A stretch of DNA of 64,000 nucleotides from Cheilinus undulatus. Its lineage: Eukaryota; Chordata; Actinopteri; Labriformes; Labridae. Positions 1-13,188 of this stretch are shown here, in pieces. The stretch covers positions 31,872,719 through 31,936,718 of the forward strand of contig NC_054882.1 of assembly GCF_018320785.1 (NCBI RefSeq), in the 5' to 3' direction. The translations under genes were made by a program, and so were the position numbers. The notes under the pieces were generated by a model. The model was not told the origin of the DNA, did no database searches, and saw only the letters and a list, made by a program, of their open reading frames with translations. Within the stretch, counting starts at the first letter, position 1. The number at the start of each line of letters is the position of its first letter.

Positions 1-120
1 AGTAAAGGAAGTACCCATCCAGTAATAATTACAAATACTTAATTTAGAGCGAATGTAAGCTTGAATAATGACAAACAAATTATAGTTTAGATCACATACA
101 GGTTCCTTGTTTCTTCATTT

Positions 121-712
121 ACAGTGCATTCCAAAAGTATTCAGACCCCCTTCACTTTCTTCAGTTTTTTATGTTGCAGCCTGATTCTATACTTGCAAAA
201 AAACAAAACATTTTTGTTCTTATTATTCTACACTCAGTATCCCATCATGACAAATTGTAAACAGAATTTTAAAAATCAAATTAATCAGAAATAAAAAACT
301 AATATATCCCAGTTACATAAGTATTCTGACCCTTTGCAAAAATACTTGAAATTTAGCACTAGTGCCTCCCATTTTTAAATCTTTGCTGAGATGTTTCTAC
401 ATCTTGATTGGAGTCTGCCTAGGCTAAATTAAATTGATTGGACATGATCTAGAAAGGCATAAACCTCTCTTTTCAAGACCTCACCGCTGACAGTGCATAT
501 CAGAGCAAAATCCAAGCCATGAGGTCAAAGGAACTGTCGAGTTTAGAGACAGGATTGCTGCAAGGCACAGATCTGGGGAAGGCTACAAAAAAAATTCTGC
601 AACACTGAGGTTCCCTAGAGCACAGTGGCCTCCATAATTCTCAAATGGAAGACGTTTGGCACAGCCAGGACTCTACCAAGAGCTGGCAAAACTGAGCAAT
701 CGGGGGAGATGT
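121..712 (+). mobile_element. Tc1/mariner-like transposon, 5' part only
   Basis: It starts with the terminal repeat CAGTGCATTCCAAAAGTATT typical of fish Tc1 elements. From about 490 to 710 it contains the degraded N-terminal, helix-turn-helix part of the transposase (GGGGAAGGCTAC, CACAGTGGCCTCC, AAATGGAAGACGTTTGG, AAGAGCTGG). Similarity stops near 712; the catalytic half and right terminal repeat are missing. No open frame survives. Confidence 0.85.
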
Positions 713-2025
713 CAATAACGTCCAGCAGTAAAATTGTAGTCACGTTTTAGTCTCTGTGACGAAAAAATTACATACTTTTTGTCAGAGTTTTGGTCATGAA
801 AGATCCATCTTTAGCTCGTCTTAGTCTCGTCTCCTTTATTTAACAAAGGTAATCAACAAGAATACTGTGTCATGGTTGCAGTGGTGGAAAATAACACTTT
901 TTTATTAATTAAGTTGATTATATAGAGACGGTCACTGCAGTAATATTTGTTTTCACTGAAAATATTAAAAGCACCGAATAGCAGATGAGCCTTTCACTCC
1001 TCCCCTATAAAACTCAAACAGGCGGAGGATTTGATCCAAAAATACAATTATGTCCCTGAAGTCTAACAGGCTACCCTTCGCACAAGCAAACAAAGTCTTC
1101 CCTTTCCATCGCCGGACGCTCGCCACCTCGGTGGTCTGGCTGGAGAGGGATGAAGGAGAGGGAGGCACGGACGGCAGATGTCCGCCCTCATTTCTGACAA
1201 AGGCTGGCAAGCGAGGGGAAACGATGGAGGGGTGGAGGCAGAAGGAGAGGATTAAATAAACAACAGAAAAACGACAGCCACTAATGAGTCATGGAGAAGC
1301 TGGTCTACTAATCATTAAAATCCAATAGACTTGTTGGCCCACACTATAGATGGGAGAGGCTGACTGTACAGAGAGAAACTGCAGGTTTCAGGGCTCCATA
1401 TGTCCATGGGGTTTTTAGAGGGAAAGAACAGATGATGAGAGACAGCGGGCAACAAGGAGAGGGGTGAGCAAAAAAAGTGGAGGAGAGTGTGGGTTTCTGT
1501 GTGTGTGCTGTGCTGGGGTAGGCGTCCATCATCTTGTCTTTGTGTGTCTACATGTGTACATCCTCCTGTCTGTGAGATTGTTGCTGTACCAGTGTGTGTC
1601 TGTGTGTTAGTGCACACTCAGTCAAGTGGAATGGGAGGTGCTGCTGGGAATACAATAGGGGGCCTACAGAGGTAGCCCACAGACACAGCTCTAGTGTACC
1701 ATTAACCCTTTAACTGGACAGCTCCCAGTTACAAAGTCTGCCTCTTCCGCTAAACCATCACCAAGTAATGCCTTTCACATATGTTATTTCTGGAGTTTAA
1801 AACTTGGAAAGAATTATGGCTGAGCTTATTTCTTTAAATGAGAGTTATTGAAACCAAATCCCACTTACTGATTATACTGAGACCAAAACCAGTTTTAAAG
1901 GGAGAATTTATAGAAAGGCTGAAAGTCTTTCTTTTTAAAGCTTGAATAAAATGTCATCTTTCCCATGTGTTTTGTGAACCAGTGTTGCAGCAATATGGCT
2001 GTGTAAAGCCATAAACGTATACAAG
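713..2025. other. No gene recognised
   Basis: AT-rich with a moderately GC-rich patch at 1050-1260 and a GTGTGT-rich patch at 1490-1610. Opposite-strand open frames overlap here without codon signal or splice context. A fragment related to an element with ends GTCTCTGTGACGAAAA/CGTCTTAGTCTCGTCTCC lies at about 745-835. Confidence 0.5.
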
Positions 2026-2423
2026 GGGTGCACAATATTAGGTTTTTGCCTGATATTCCTTATGCCAATATTTCCAAACTTGTCTTAGCCCTGACTGAAA
2101 CAAATATTTACTCACCTTGTTTACTGTAAAGAACAAAAAGTGGATCTGAGAGAGGAGCTGGGACGTAGAAAGACTGGTAGTTTTACATTAACTTCATTCA
2201 AAATGTTAAAGGCTCATGGTCGGCCTCTTTGAGTGTGTGGTGCTTATACTTGATGGTATACTTCTGTATTTTACAGATAGTTAAGGCTGAAATATGATGT
2301 TTACTGCTGGTATATTAGTTGAAAATATCTGCAGCAATTTCCATTTCTGTTGATACTGGTATTTAACCTTTAAGCTAACATCTGCTGATGTTTATAGCAT
2401 ACCGATAGTACTATTATGCATCC
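2026..2423. repeat. hAT-like miniature element
   Basis: The left end GGGGTGCACAATATTAGG is mirrored by the right end CTATTATGCATCC. The interior has the Gln/Ser-free, AT-rich character of non-autonomous elements (CCTGATATTCCTTATGCC at the left, GCATACCGATAGTAC at the right). I cannot define a target duplication. Confidence 0.5.
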
Positions 2424-2626
2424 TGAATATGTACATGATGATAAAAGGTGAAGCCATTGTGTGCCTGAAAGGGCATAAAGCTTGAAGGTTTTCTCATAAG
2501 CCCCAACTCTTTTAGGTTGGTATAATGTATGTTGCTACAAGTGTTGTGTTAGATAAATGGGAAAAAAGAAAAAAGTGATGATAACATATATTATATATTT
2601 CTTTTTTCTTTTTCTTTTTTTTTTTT

Positions 2627-4052
2627 TGCATATTTGTCACTCTTAAATGTTCCAGATCATCAAACAAAATTTAACATTAGAAAAGATAGCCAAAGTAAAT
2701 ACAAAATGCAGTTTTTAAATGATTTTATTTATTAAGGAAAAAAAGCCACTCAAACCTACCTGGCCCAATGTGAACGTGTAATTTTTAAATCATGAGTTAA
2801 CTGTAATTAAACACATTTTTGGAAGGCTGTGTTCAATTTTACTAGCCACACCCAGGCCTCATTACTGCCAGACCTGTTGAATCTAGAAATCCCTTAGATA
2901 GAACCTGTCTGACAGAGTGAAGTTGACTAAAATATTGCAAAAAGCAACATATCATACCGCCATCTAAAGAGATTCAAGAACAGATGAGAAACACAGTCAT
3001 TGACATCCATTAGTCTGGAAATGGTTACAAAACCACTTCTAAGGCTTTGGGTCTTGTGGAGAAAGTGTAGAGAACTGGGAACAGTGGTGAACCTTCTCAG
3101 GAGTGGCCAGCCTATCAAAATTACTCGAAGAGTGTATTGACCAACCCAGAACAATGTTGAAAGAACTGCAGGCCTCACTTAACTGAGTGAAGGTGTTTAT
3201 AATTCAACAGTAAGAAAGAAAAAAAGAGACTGGGCAGAAATGACATCCATGGGAGAGCGCCAAGGCCAAAACCACTGCTGACCAAAAAGAGAAGGAAAGC
3301 ACGTCTCACATTTGCCAAGAAACATCTTGGTGATCCCAAAGACTTTAGGGAAAAATATTCTGTGGACTGATGAGACGAAAGTTGAACTTTTTGGAAGGTG
3401 TGCGTTCCATTACATCTGAACTTAAACTAACACAGCATTTTATGGATCATCGGATCAACAGTCAAACAAGGAGGTGGTAATGCTTTGCTGTTCCAGGAAC
3501 TGATTAACTTGCTGTAATTGATGGAACCATGAACTCTGATCTCGACCAGAAAATCTAGAATCAGAACCAGGCCATCAGTTCATGACCTCAAATTCAAACA
3601 CACTTGCGTTATGCAGCAGGAAGATATACAAGTCCACCTTTCAATGGAGGTCTTGGAGCAGTCTAGTTTATTCAAGACTTAAATACGATTGAGGTGCTGT
3701 GGCATGACCTTAAACAGACTATTCCTCTCCAAAACCCTACAACAATGTAAAAAAAAACTATTCTGCAAATAAGAGTGGGCCAAAATTCCTCCACAGCGAT
3801 ATGAAAGACTCATAGTCAGGGGTGGCACAACCAGTTATTTGGTTTATGGGTCAATTACTTTGTCACATAGGGCCAGGCAGGTCTGGATTACTTTTTTCCC
3901 TTGATAAATAAAATAAAACTTCAAAAACTGCATTTTGCATTTACCTGGGTTATCTTTGTCTGATATTAAAGATTGTTTGATGATCTGAATCATTTAAGCA
4001 TAACAAATAAGCAAATAGCACATAAAAGGATGCAGACACTTTTCATGGTACC
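2627..4052 (+). mobile_element. Decayed Tc1/mariner-like transposon, about 1.4 kb
   Basis: The left sub-terminal sequence (GCATATTTGTCACTCTTAAATG...TTTATTTATTAAGGAAA) and the inverted right one (GATTGTTTGATGATC...AACAAATAAGCAAATAG) match the shorter copy at 54934-55446, so both belong to one family. The interior keeps recognisable but broken transposase sequence, for example CAGACTATTCCTCTCC and GGAGGTGGTAATGCTTTGCTG. A poly-T tract sits at the left edge. All frames are interrupted. Confidence 0.75.
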
Positions 4053-5583
4053 ATACAAATGGACACTTCTGATCACGACTTGTAGCCAAGCTGACAAAGT
4101 TGAACCATTTTCAAACTTCTTAGACCTTAAACACCCCTTTTTCACCTTTTAAAGACATTTTTTTTAAATCTGTAACCCCACATTTTGGTTTTTTATGTTC
4201 TTATTTAATGGATTGGCGTACTTCTAGATGAAATTCTTAACCTGTCAATTTCATCTGTCTTTTAAAAAAGTTAAACTATATTTTTAGGAGGCAGAGGGAA
4301 ACAATTATATTGCTGCATTATGTTTTCAGAATTGTAAGGACACATAAAATACAAGATATGAAATGATGTTGACTCTAACTGATATATTCTTTAAGGTGGA
4401 AAATTAATTATATAATTTTTCTTTAAATGATGTGTAGATTTGGTGGCCAAAAATCTAAATTTCACTTTAAAATATCTTGAAAACCATGCATATAACTGCC
4501 TAATAGGCATGCCCCCTGACCCTCCTCAGTATGGATTAAACCTGAATATTTAACACTCCTTTACCTTTTGTTAAAAATGTGTTAAAAATACTGTTTGATA
4601 CTATGTCAAAATCCAAGTGTAGTTTCCAAGCGTCCCTTTGACAATGACTGTTCCGGGATGATCTAAGGCCAGCGACTGTCAAACGAGGTTGCCGTGTCCC
4701 AGTGTGACCGGCATTAGCTTGAGTGTTGCGTTTATTCATCTCATAATTCTCTTTAAAGCAGGGTTAAAAGGTCAGAGGCTTGTTTTCTTTGAGTCTCCCT
4801 CATGCATGCTAATCCATGTCCAATTGTTCGAATGAGGCAGGGCCGCCCTCTTCAAGGTTGATTATCATTGCAGAACAAGAGTCTGGGAGGCAAATTTGAT
4901 CGACCTCTGCACACAAACGGTGCAAAGCTCAACAATGTACTACAACGTACTGTATAATTTAGATAGACACAGTGGTTGGAGGGAAGAACCATTTCCATTT
5001 GCTGTAGCCAGATTGTAGCCTTTTAGGTTAAAAGAAATCAACAAAATAGTTTGATGAGGGGTAAAACTTTGGAAGTCTGTTAAGAAAAATAGGAGAAAAT
5101 AAGAGGAGCAGGATTTTTATAATGCCTCCCCAGCTGATGATAGTCATGGGTGTCGTATTTTTGGGTTGCCTGTTGATTCGTACATCCTATCATCCAGGCC
5201 ATTATAATGAATGCAATTCTTGAAGACGCTTTGAGAAACTGCACAAACATCCACTCCGAACGAAAGATGGACTGATTTGGTTTTAAAAGTCATGGGCCAG
5301 AGGCCAAGGTGATTGGGCTTCATGTTCATCCTTTATTTTTGTGTCTAAAATTTCAAGAAGGCTTCTAAGGATCTTCTGCAACCTTGCACAAATGTCCATT
5401 CCGACTCAAGGATGAACTGAAAGCATTTTAAAAGTAAAAAGTCAAGATCAAAGTCCACCCAAGCTTTTATTCTAGGACCACCACACTCAGTGTCCTTCAG
5501 CTACCTTGTGGAGGCATTTAACCACCAGGAGGGAGTTCTAGGTCTTTTTGTGAGTAGTTGAAGTCTGAAAAAGTCAAAGTAAA
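4053..5583. other. No gene recognised; one complex patch
   Basis: Mostly AT-rich. The segment at 4740-4960 is less repetitive, with CATGCATGCTAATCC and CAATTGTTCGAATGAGGC, and could be a regulatory element; the support is weak. Confidence 0.35.
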
Positions 5584-6015
5584 TACAACCCCCAGTTGGG
5601 GCACTGTGTAAAATGTAAATAAAAACAAAATGTGATGATTTGAAAATCCTGTAAACCCATATTTCATTCACAATATATCCAATATTGAAACAGAGACATT
5701 CCGTGAAAGAATATAGCTCATTTTGAATTTGATGGCAGCAACACGTCTTAAAAAATAGGGAAGGATCAACAAAAGTAAGTGGTACAAAATAAAAACAGAT
5801 AATGTAGCATTTTGCTACTAATTAGTTGGCAACAGCTCAGTAAGATGACTGGGTATAAAAAGAGCATTGTAGGGCGGTAAAAGATGGGCAGAAGTTCACT
5901 AATTTGTAAAAATTTTCCTCAACCTAAAATTAAAAAGACTTTTAATATCCTGCACTGTATAGTACATAATATCAAAAGATTCAGACAATCTGTAGAAATC
6001 TCTGTGTGTAAGGGA
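5584..6015 (+). mobile_element. Tc1-like transposon fragment (TACAACCCC family), 5' part
   Basis: It begins TACAACCCCCAGTTGGG, the terminus of a DNA transposon that is very abundant in teleosts, with the internal landmarks GTAAATAAAAACAAAATG, GAATTTGATGGCAGCAACAC and GGGTATAAAAAGAGCAT. From about 5925 it enters the transposase helix-turn-helix region (AAAAGATTCAGACAATCTG, GAAATCTCTGTG, GTAAGGGACAAGG) and then stops. Placement in Tc1/mariner follows from that helix-turn-helix and is inference. Confidence 0.75.
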
Positions 6016-9000
6016 CAAGGGGGACAGGAGCAGCATTACTACAGAATATGGAATAAATTATAAACCATTTAGGGCCAAAGAAGAATTTAACATTAAAGTT
6101 TTGTAGTTGGGTAAATAACAGAACCAATGACATGAAAAAGATTCTTTTCATTTTGAGCATTAGGTCCAAGTGCTGAGATTACGGTTGATTGTTTTCTAGG
6201 CTCTGTTGCTTAAAGTTTAGTTTGATTCTTAAGATTTGGACCAAATTCTTGACATTCCCACTCTGTTATTGATAATCTGCACAATCACTTTTACTACACT
6301 TAAAGTTTGTTGGGTTAATTCTTAAGATTAAAAAAACCCCAGAAAATGTATTTTCCATACCTTGCTTGATACCTTTAAATTCTCTCATGCTGAACACCAT
6401 ATTGATATTGTCTTATCATATACTGAAACCCATTAAACAACATAAATGGCATTGTGCATATGGCCAAATCATTGCAGTATAATTACACCTAAACAACACT
6501 GCTGACTGCCTGAGTCAACAGTAAATAGTACATATAAAAGCAAGAGGCAACGGGAGTGCCTCTGGTGTCCCTCAAAACACTGGTGCTGATGGAGGGGAAT
6601 ACTTAAAAAAGTGTGGAAACTTGAGACCAAAAAACACTGGTAGAAATGATCCATATCCAGGGACTGAAGATGGTTTGAAAAACTTAGAAGGTCTTTAATT
6701 TATAGGGCTAGAAACATAGAAAATACACCACTGTGTATCTGCTTGCTTCTTCAGGTTATAGTAACACACTGGGCCTGATGCTGACTTACTGAATAAGTTT
6801 ACACCTGTAATTGTTCATCATGGGAACTGCTCTGTTGATTAAAGTTCTGCATTATTAACCACAGATACCAACGCCAGTATTAGCTGTCTAATCTTGAAAA
6901 CAGTTTTTGTTTTTGTCCGTCGGGTTTTTTATGTTCCCAGGGACCGAGTGGATGAATCACCTTAAAATCACATTGAAATGATGAAATGTTTAATAGATGT
7001 CTACAAATATTTAGTTTTTCTCTCATTTCGTAGAGTGAGCTTAATGAGTCTGTCTAATGTTATTTTTGTGTGACGTAAAAACCCGCTGCATAAAGTCCTG
7101 GTTTCCTCAGCAGTGAGGAGAGTTCATCCCAAACCTGGCTGCTGAATTTAAACCCTCCAGCTTTACTAAGGGGGCTTCATTTGTAACTCCATAGTGGAGT
7201 GGGACTGACGAGGGAGCAGTTCAACAAAGGCAAAGGTATTAAAAGATAAACAGTCGGTATAGCTTTCAGAAGGAATTCATCAAGATAAGGCCTTCCAAAG
7301 CCAGCTGCTTTCTATTACTGGTTTTAAACACAGCTGGTCTAATTCAACACAAGTCATTAAAACTATTAAAGAGCAAATGATAACTGCCAGCCATCATATA
7401 CGATCAAAACCTCTTCAGTCAGTCATCACTAAAACATCCAAAATCCCAAACATCTTTCTGTTTCAGCAGGATTCAGCCTAAACACTAACCTAGCTGGCAA
7501 GTCAGGACCTGTTGGTCACGTGTGAGTGTAGTTTAAGAGGAGAGTGGTGTGGGGTGGATGCGTGGGATGGATGGAAAGGAGAGGAGGATAAATTATTTAT
7601 GATGATGATTTTTATACAATGTAGGCTCTCTGAAACAGTGGTGAGTTGGCTATCACACTTGAATCAGTGATCATACAAATCTAGATGATAGATGCAAGCA
7701 CAGTTTCATCTGGTTTTAACGTTATATTTCTCTAAATACATAAAAGTCTTTGATGTAGGTGAGCCCTAAGCTGACATACATCTGCTGTAGGTATTCAGTG
7801 TATTCTATTTTGCTGTGATATCAAGTACATTTTATTTAAAATGTCTGCACATGTCATTCCAGGGTTTTTTTTTTAAATGTAATTTTAGGTTATTTAGGTT
7901 GAGGTTTCTCTTTTTGGAGATAGTGGTGGGTCCTGAGAATAGACCAGTTTAGAACTGTCTAAACAGTTTGGCCAGATTGTGAGACTGTACACATGCTGTC
8001 AAAGTAGCAATCTCAGAGGCGATTCCATAAATCTCTCAGAAATTCATGTGATATACGTGACTTTAGAGGAAAAACAAATATAGAGGATGATTGATGTTGT
8101 CAGTCAGCTACCCTGCCATAATTCCACGAGCCATTCGCCTTTTTCAATGTTCTGCATGACTCAGGGCACAGTTGTCTATGTTTGCAGCCATGTTTATTAG
8201 CTGTGAAAGTATGCAACGTCCATTTAGTGACACTTTCAGTCTGCTCACTCTTACTGGATACGGTGGTATAGCAGCCCATTCAGTGTTTGAGTTCAGGGAG
8301 GACCTGAACTGATCAGGAGCATTAAAATATTTGTATTGATTCAAGAGACTTGATGATCATTTGGACAAATAATCAGATGTGACAAGCCTTGAATAATGTC
8401 CCGCCTCACAAAAGAAGGGGGGCAAATCAGACCCCAGACAGGCCTAAAATCATCTAGTGTGTAAAGAGCCTTACTGAGAACACATAAAGAGGGCAAACAG
8501 ATCAGAAAATAAAAGCAGCTGTGACACTTTATGTTCTCTAATTGTGTCAGGCTGGATATAATGCAAAGTTTCCTCTAGAATTCCTCTAATCAGCTTGCTC
8601 CCACTTAGATGCACTACCAAAGATATAAAAGAAGAGATAAGGGTCGGCAGGAGGTGAACATGAGGGCAAGTGCACACCAACTCTCCCACATCAGAGCAGC
8701 AGGAGTCTTGCGTTTCCATTCTTTCCTGTGCTCCCTTCCCCCTTAGAAGCTACCTCCCTGACTTGAGACAATTCGATGATTGTGTGGTCCCTCCACCCCC
8801 ACTTTTTTTTTTTTTTTGGAAAATAGTGGAGCTGCGTGGACATGGAGGGGAGTGGGAGACAGGATATTGCATAAGCTTCATTGACCCACTGTTTAGTTTA
8901 GTGAGACAGCTGGATTTGCCTCACTTCTTCACGGTTCTTGTCACGCCAGATTAGTTTAAGAAATCTATGCTGATAGCACATACATCTAGAATGGCTGTGT

Positions 9001-9299
9001 TCAGAAAAAGATTGATAATGTCATGTTTGTAGCTTACAAGGTTATTGGATTGTGCAACATAATGAGCACAAATCTCAAGAATCTACATTATTTATGTTTC
9101 AAGTATTTGGAGAAGAGTCTTTAATGGTGCTATTGCACAGTCAACAACAGAACAACAACAACTGTCCTCCTTTTTTGGCTCCCATTTATACTAATCAGAA
9201 TTTGTGGTTTGATGTAGCAGCTGGTTTTGCTCAACTCGACCGATCTTTATTTGTATAGCACCTTTCAACATAAAAATATTTTTTCAAATCGTGTTATTC
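6016..9299. other. No gene recognised
   Basis: Single-copy-looking non-coding DNA. A less AT-rich block at 7030-7340 has no open frame and no transposon signature. A (C)n/(T)n tract occurs near 8793-8817. Short open frames do not resemble proteins. Confidence 0.5.
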
Positions 9300-9425
9300 T
9301 TATTCTATTATTTTATTATTTATTGTATTTATACTTACTGCTGCACTGGCCAGGGAAGCACTGCACATTGTATACCTGATGTGCAATAACAATAAAGGTT
9401 TCTAATTCTGATTCTAATTCTAATG
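9300..9425 (+). repeat. LINE 3' tail
   Basis: GTGCAATAACAATAAAGG followed by imperfect repeats of TCTAATTCTGAT is the 3' terminus of a non-LTR retrotransposon common in fish. Only the tail is present. The neighbouring open frames on the minus strand are shadows of its AT-rich flanks. Confidence 0.5.
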
Positions 9426-9661
9426 GCAATAAAATTATTAAGAATGAGTTGATAAATAAATATAAGAAATAGAGCAAATATAATAGGATACACATAAATA
9501 CCAAACATAATGACATAAATAGATAAAATTAGTGAAGAAGACAGAATGAAAACCAGAGATAAACCAGTGGTAGAAACAAGAAGAAAGACTGTTGAATGAC
9601 CCAATATTAAAAGCCAGATTAAAAAAAAACAAAAAACAAACATGTGCCTTAAGTTTCTTTC

Positions 9662-9909
9662 TACGGAAGAGTATTAGGGCTTTTTCAATTCTGAGAAAAA
9701 AGTCAGAATTCTGACTTTTTTCTCAGAATTCTGACTTTTAATCTCAGAAGTCTGACTTTTTTCTCAGAATTCTGACTTTATACTCAGAATTCTGACTTTA
9801 AACTCAGAATTCTGACTTTAATTTCAGAATTCTGACTTTTTTCTCACAAGTGAAAAAAAAAATTTGTCTCAAATTTTTTTTTTTTCAGTGGCCCTAATAC
9901 TCTTCTGTA
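9662..9909. mobile_element. Palindromic miniature element with internal minisatellite
   Basis: The terminal inverted repeats are 19 bp with one mismatch: TACGGAAGAGTATTAGGGC (9662-9680) and GCCCTAATACTCTTCTGTA (9891-9909). The direct repeat TCTTTC flanks both sides and is probably the target duplication. The interior (about 9690-9845) is a tandem array of roughly seven 20-bp units of the form TTCTGACTTTNNNCTCAGAA, each centred on the palindrome CAGAATTCTG. No coding capacity. Confidence 0.85.
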
Positions 9910-12159
9910 TCTTTCAAAACAACCTTTTGCCTTTTAAAGTCTGGGAGCATAAAGGAGAAATTTCTCTCCCTGGTGCATGTTTGGGTCACATGAACATTTT
10001 AAGAGAAGCATCCCCTTAAAATGGTGATGGTCTGTCTACTTAACTTTGTAGTGGACTTGGATGTCCTACAGGTGGCAGCCTAACCTGGTAAATTGAGACA
10101 GTCTGGTTGTAGACAGTTCATCTTTGGTGGTCACTCTCACAGACCATTCAACATATTTCCAGTTTTAGATTATACAAAAAAAAAAAAAACTTTATTCATA
10201 AACGAAGTTGAGCTGTTGATCTCAGATGAACGGTAGTGAGAGCGGCCATCAAAGATGTACGGTCTGCAGCAAGATCCCTCTCAATAAAAGAAGCCAAAAG
10301 TCATCCTTATTCAGTCAACAACATGATTTAACTGGCTTTGTTCAACAGAGCAGTACAGAAGAACCCGAAGGAGCAATGCAACAAGAATCCTATAGTCAGG
10401 ACAACTGAATTACATAATAGTATGAGTTGTTCATTACATGTGTTCATTATTATTAAGTTAGTTATTATTTACAGAATAAAACATTATTGAGCTTATTAAA
10501 AGGCTAAACAGTGAAACAGTCTAATAATTAATGGTAACAAGTCTTAGAACATTATCTCAGCTGCATTATGCAATTAATGCAAATATATATTTTGCTGAGG
10601 AAACAAATTTCATGCCTTAACAACAATCAAGGTTTCTCATCAAAACCCACATTTCTTTTTCTTGAATTTACATTTAAACACAAAACATGGCTTTACCTTT
10701 GCCTAATAGTCATTCTACTGACTTGACCTTAAATTCATTGTGGCTTTCAGTATTTTAGCTAATGTGTTAACAGCGTGCACAAGTTAAGCTTTAGTCTGCT
10801 GGTTTCAACAGAGCTTTCTAACCAGATTTCCACATTGGATTAGGTTAAGGTTCCTTTATTTATACCCGTAGGTTGATTTGTTTTGCAGCCCACAGATTTT
10901 AGCATCCATTATGACGCACAGGTCACAAGACAGAAATAGCATGACACAAAGAACAGGGAGAATGAAAACTATTTGAACCTACTAAAACATGAACCCTTCC
11001 ACCCCATCCCCAAAAGTGACACAATGTGATGAAAAAAATAAAAAAATGATTAAAAAGATAAAAGCTGAAAGGGCTTATTATTCCATCAACCAGGGCATAA
11101 AAAGATAATGAAGTCACCACCAATAAAATCAATAAAAAATCTAGTGTGCCAGTGTGCCATCAAGTTAAAGACATAAATGTAGGAATAAGTACATTATAAT
11201 ATTTATTTAATATTTATCTGAAGAGACTTGAAGCAACTTTTGGGGGATTTTACCAACGCTGCTTCAAGTTGATGACTGAGCAGCAGCAGTCACAGCTTTG
11301 GGCGATTGGATTGATGACCTAGCATTATTCTCAATATTTTCAATCATGTTTTTAATAAGTATGACTGGCTGCCAATCAATACAGGTAACCCTAATTTTAG
11401 CACATCATAGTGGTGTTTTATTAATGTAATTTTCCCAACTGGACCTTAAACACATTACAGTGTTGCCCTGTTTCACCTTGTTATGTTAGCTTGTTAGCTT
11501 TATTTGATTTCAACACTGGACTTTATTTTTAAATACAGGAAATTAAAAAAAATGAGTTTACTATGGCTGCTTTGAGTGAATGAAGATGACTGACCTGCAG
11601 CAGCAACAGATTAGTGGAGCATTTTTAAAGTAGTGTCAAACGGGTATCTTTTCAATTTAATTTGATCCACAATGTTTCTGTTTAGTACCTAATAATTGGC
11701 TGTCCAATTAGCCAACATAATTTCACTACAGCATGAACACATTGCTTCTTACGTTGCGCTAATTCCGGTCAACAGTGCATTCCTAATGAAAAACAGCTGA
11801 AAATGATTGGTTACCAACCAATCAGGGCATCTCTAGAACAACTGTTATCCTGTATAAAGCTATGTTGAGCATTAAAGAAAAATTAGTGTGAAAACAAGGT
11901 AATATTTAAAATAGTGAAATGTTGAGTTGTGGGACTAATAGATGAATAAACAAAAACAAATCAAATCAACAGAAACAAAGAGCTGTAAGATGTAAACATA
12001 TGTTGTAGCTGAATTTATGCTATCTTCCTTGTTTGTCAGAAACAGTGTCGAGCATGCTGAGAAAGCAACTCATACATAGTTTTGAACTGTCATTGTCATA
12101 CATTTTCCACAGCTGTCAGTGTGTATTTCATTGTGCAACATCACGTTTATTCTCCACAG
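9910..12159. other. No gene recognised
   Basis: AT-rich non-coding DNA. The patch near 11560-11620 (GCTGCTTTGAGTGAATGAAG, CTGACCTGCAGCAGCAACAG) resembles 18180-18235 (GCTACTTTGAGTGGATGAGG, CTGTCCTGCAGCAGCAAGAG), a weak dispersed repeat. Confidence 0.45.
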
Positions 12160-12213
12160 AAAATGCTGCTGAAAAAGAACTGTGGTGGGAAGACACGGAC
12201 TATAAAGATTCGG
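12160..12213 (+). CDS. Candidate 54-nt internal exon of an unidentified plus-strand gene
   Basis: Preceded by a good acceptor (pyrimidine-rich, TTCTCCACAG) and followed by a near-perfect donor (CGG then GTGAGTT). Two frames are open: phase 1 reads NAAEKELWWEDTDYKDS; phase 0 reads KMLLKKNCGGKTRTIKIR; the third frame has a stop. I do not recognise either. The 54-nt length keeps phase, as a skippable cassette exon would. It could be a chance pair of splice-like sites; support comes from the two signals and from a terminal-exon candidate 11 kb downstream on the same strand with matching phases. Confidence 0.4.
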
Positions 12214-13188
12214 GTGAGTTCATTTCCATTCCACTTCCACAGTAAATAATCACAACTCCATTGTTATATTGTGTGTTTATGAATGCAAACAATTCATAGT
12301 GTGTGTACATGGTTGTCAAAAAGATAAGTGGCTGTTATCATATGAGTATGCACATACGCATACAGCTTTTCCTTTTATGTAGAGCAGTGGTAGATGATGT
12401 ATATCGGGGTGTCTGTTACAGCAGATATAAGGTTGCAAGGTTGCTCAGCCTCCCATCAACAGCCTGGTCTGTCTTGTCGCCAGAACCTTGATGTCTATCC
12501 AACTGCACACTGGGACAGCATCTGGCTGCAGAGCATGTTCCCATGCTCAACAGGGCCTGAGACGCCTGGAAATCTGACAGCACCGTGTAGGGCTAGATGA
12601 CGATGGTTTTCCATGGTTCTCAGAATCAAGATGTTAAAGTCTCATAGTCAGTACATTTACATGCAGCTAGAAAAAGGTAATTTATTGTGTTAGTTTGTCT
12701 GAATGATAATTTTCCCCCAACTGATAACGTAGTTGGGGATTGATTCATTAAAAAGTTTGTCTGTGCACAGACAGACACAAGTGGCTTTCTTGTTTCTGGT
12801 TTATTAGTAGCCTCCATGTCCACTAAACACAGTACAAATGTGCCTGTATTAGACAATAGTATCAAAACATAAATAATATGCACAGCATGTGAGTAGAGTT
12901 TTCAAAAAATAAAATATAGATGAAACCAAACAATTGACTTTATCAACTGCATGCCACAAGTGTGAATTAAAATCCATGCTAAACTTTAACCAGTGTTAGA
13001 GTTCAAGCTTGCTGTTGCAAATCTAATTCATGCAAGAGTGGTCCGAGGAAGTAACTTCAAAATAAAAATATCATAAATGAATTATGATGCAGATAAAATA
13101 CAGTAACACATGGAACTTAATGGTTCAAACACAAACCTAAACATCAATCCAAACATGTTCTTAATTTTTCCATAAAAAAATCAACAAT
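12214..13188. other. No gene recognised
   Basis: Would be intronic if the flanking plus-strand exon candidates are real. Nothing identifiable in it. Confidence 0.4.

Noticed and set aside
9316..9643. Hydrophobic minus-strand open frames resembling a membrane protein
   Set aside because: AT-rich DNA beside a LINE tail gives Phe/Ile/Leu-rich translations by chance.
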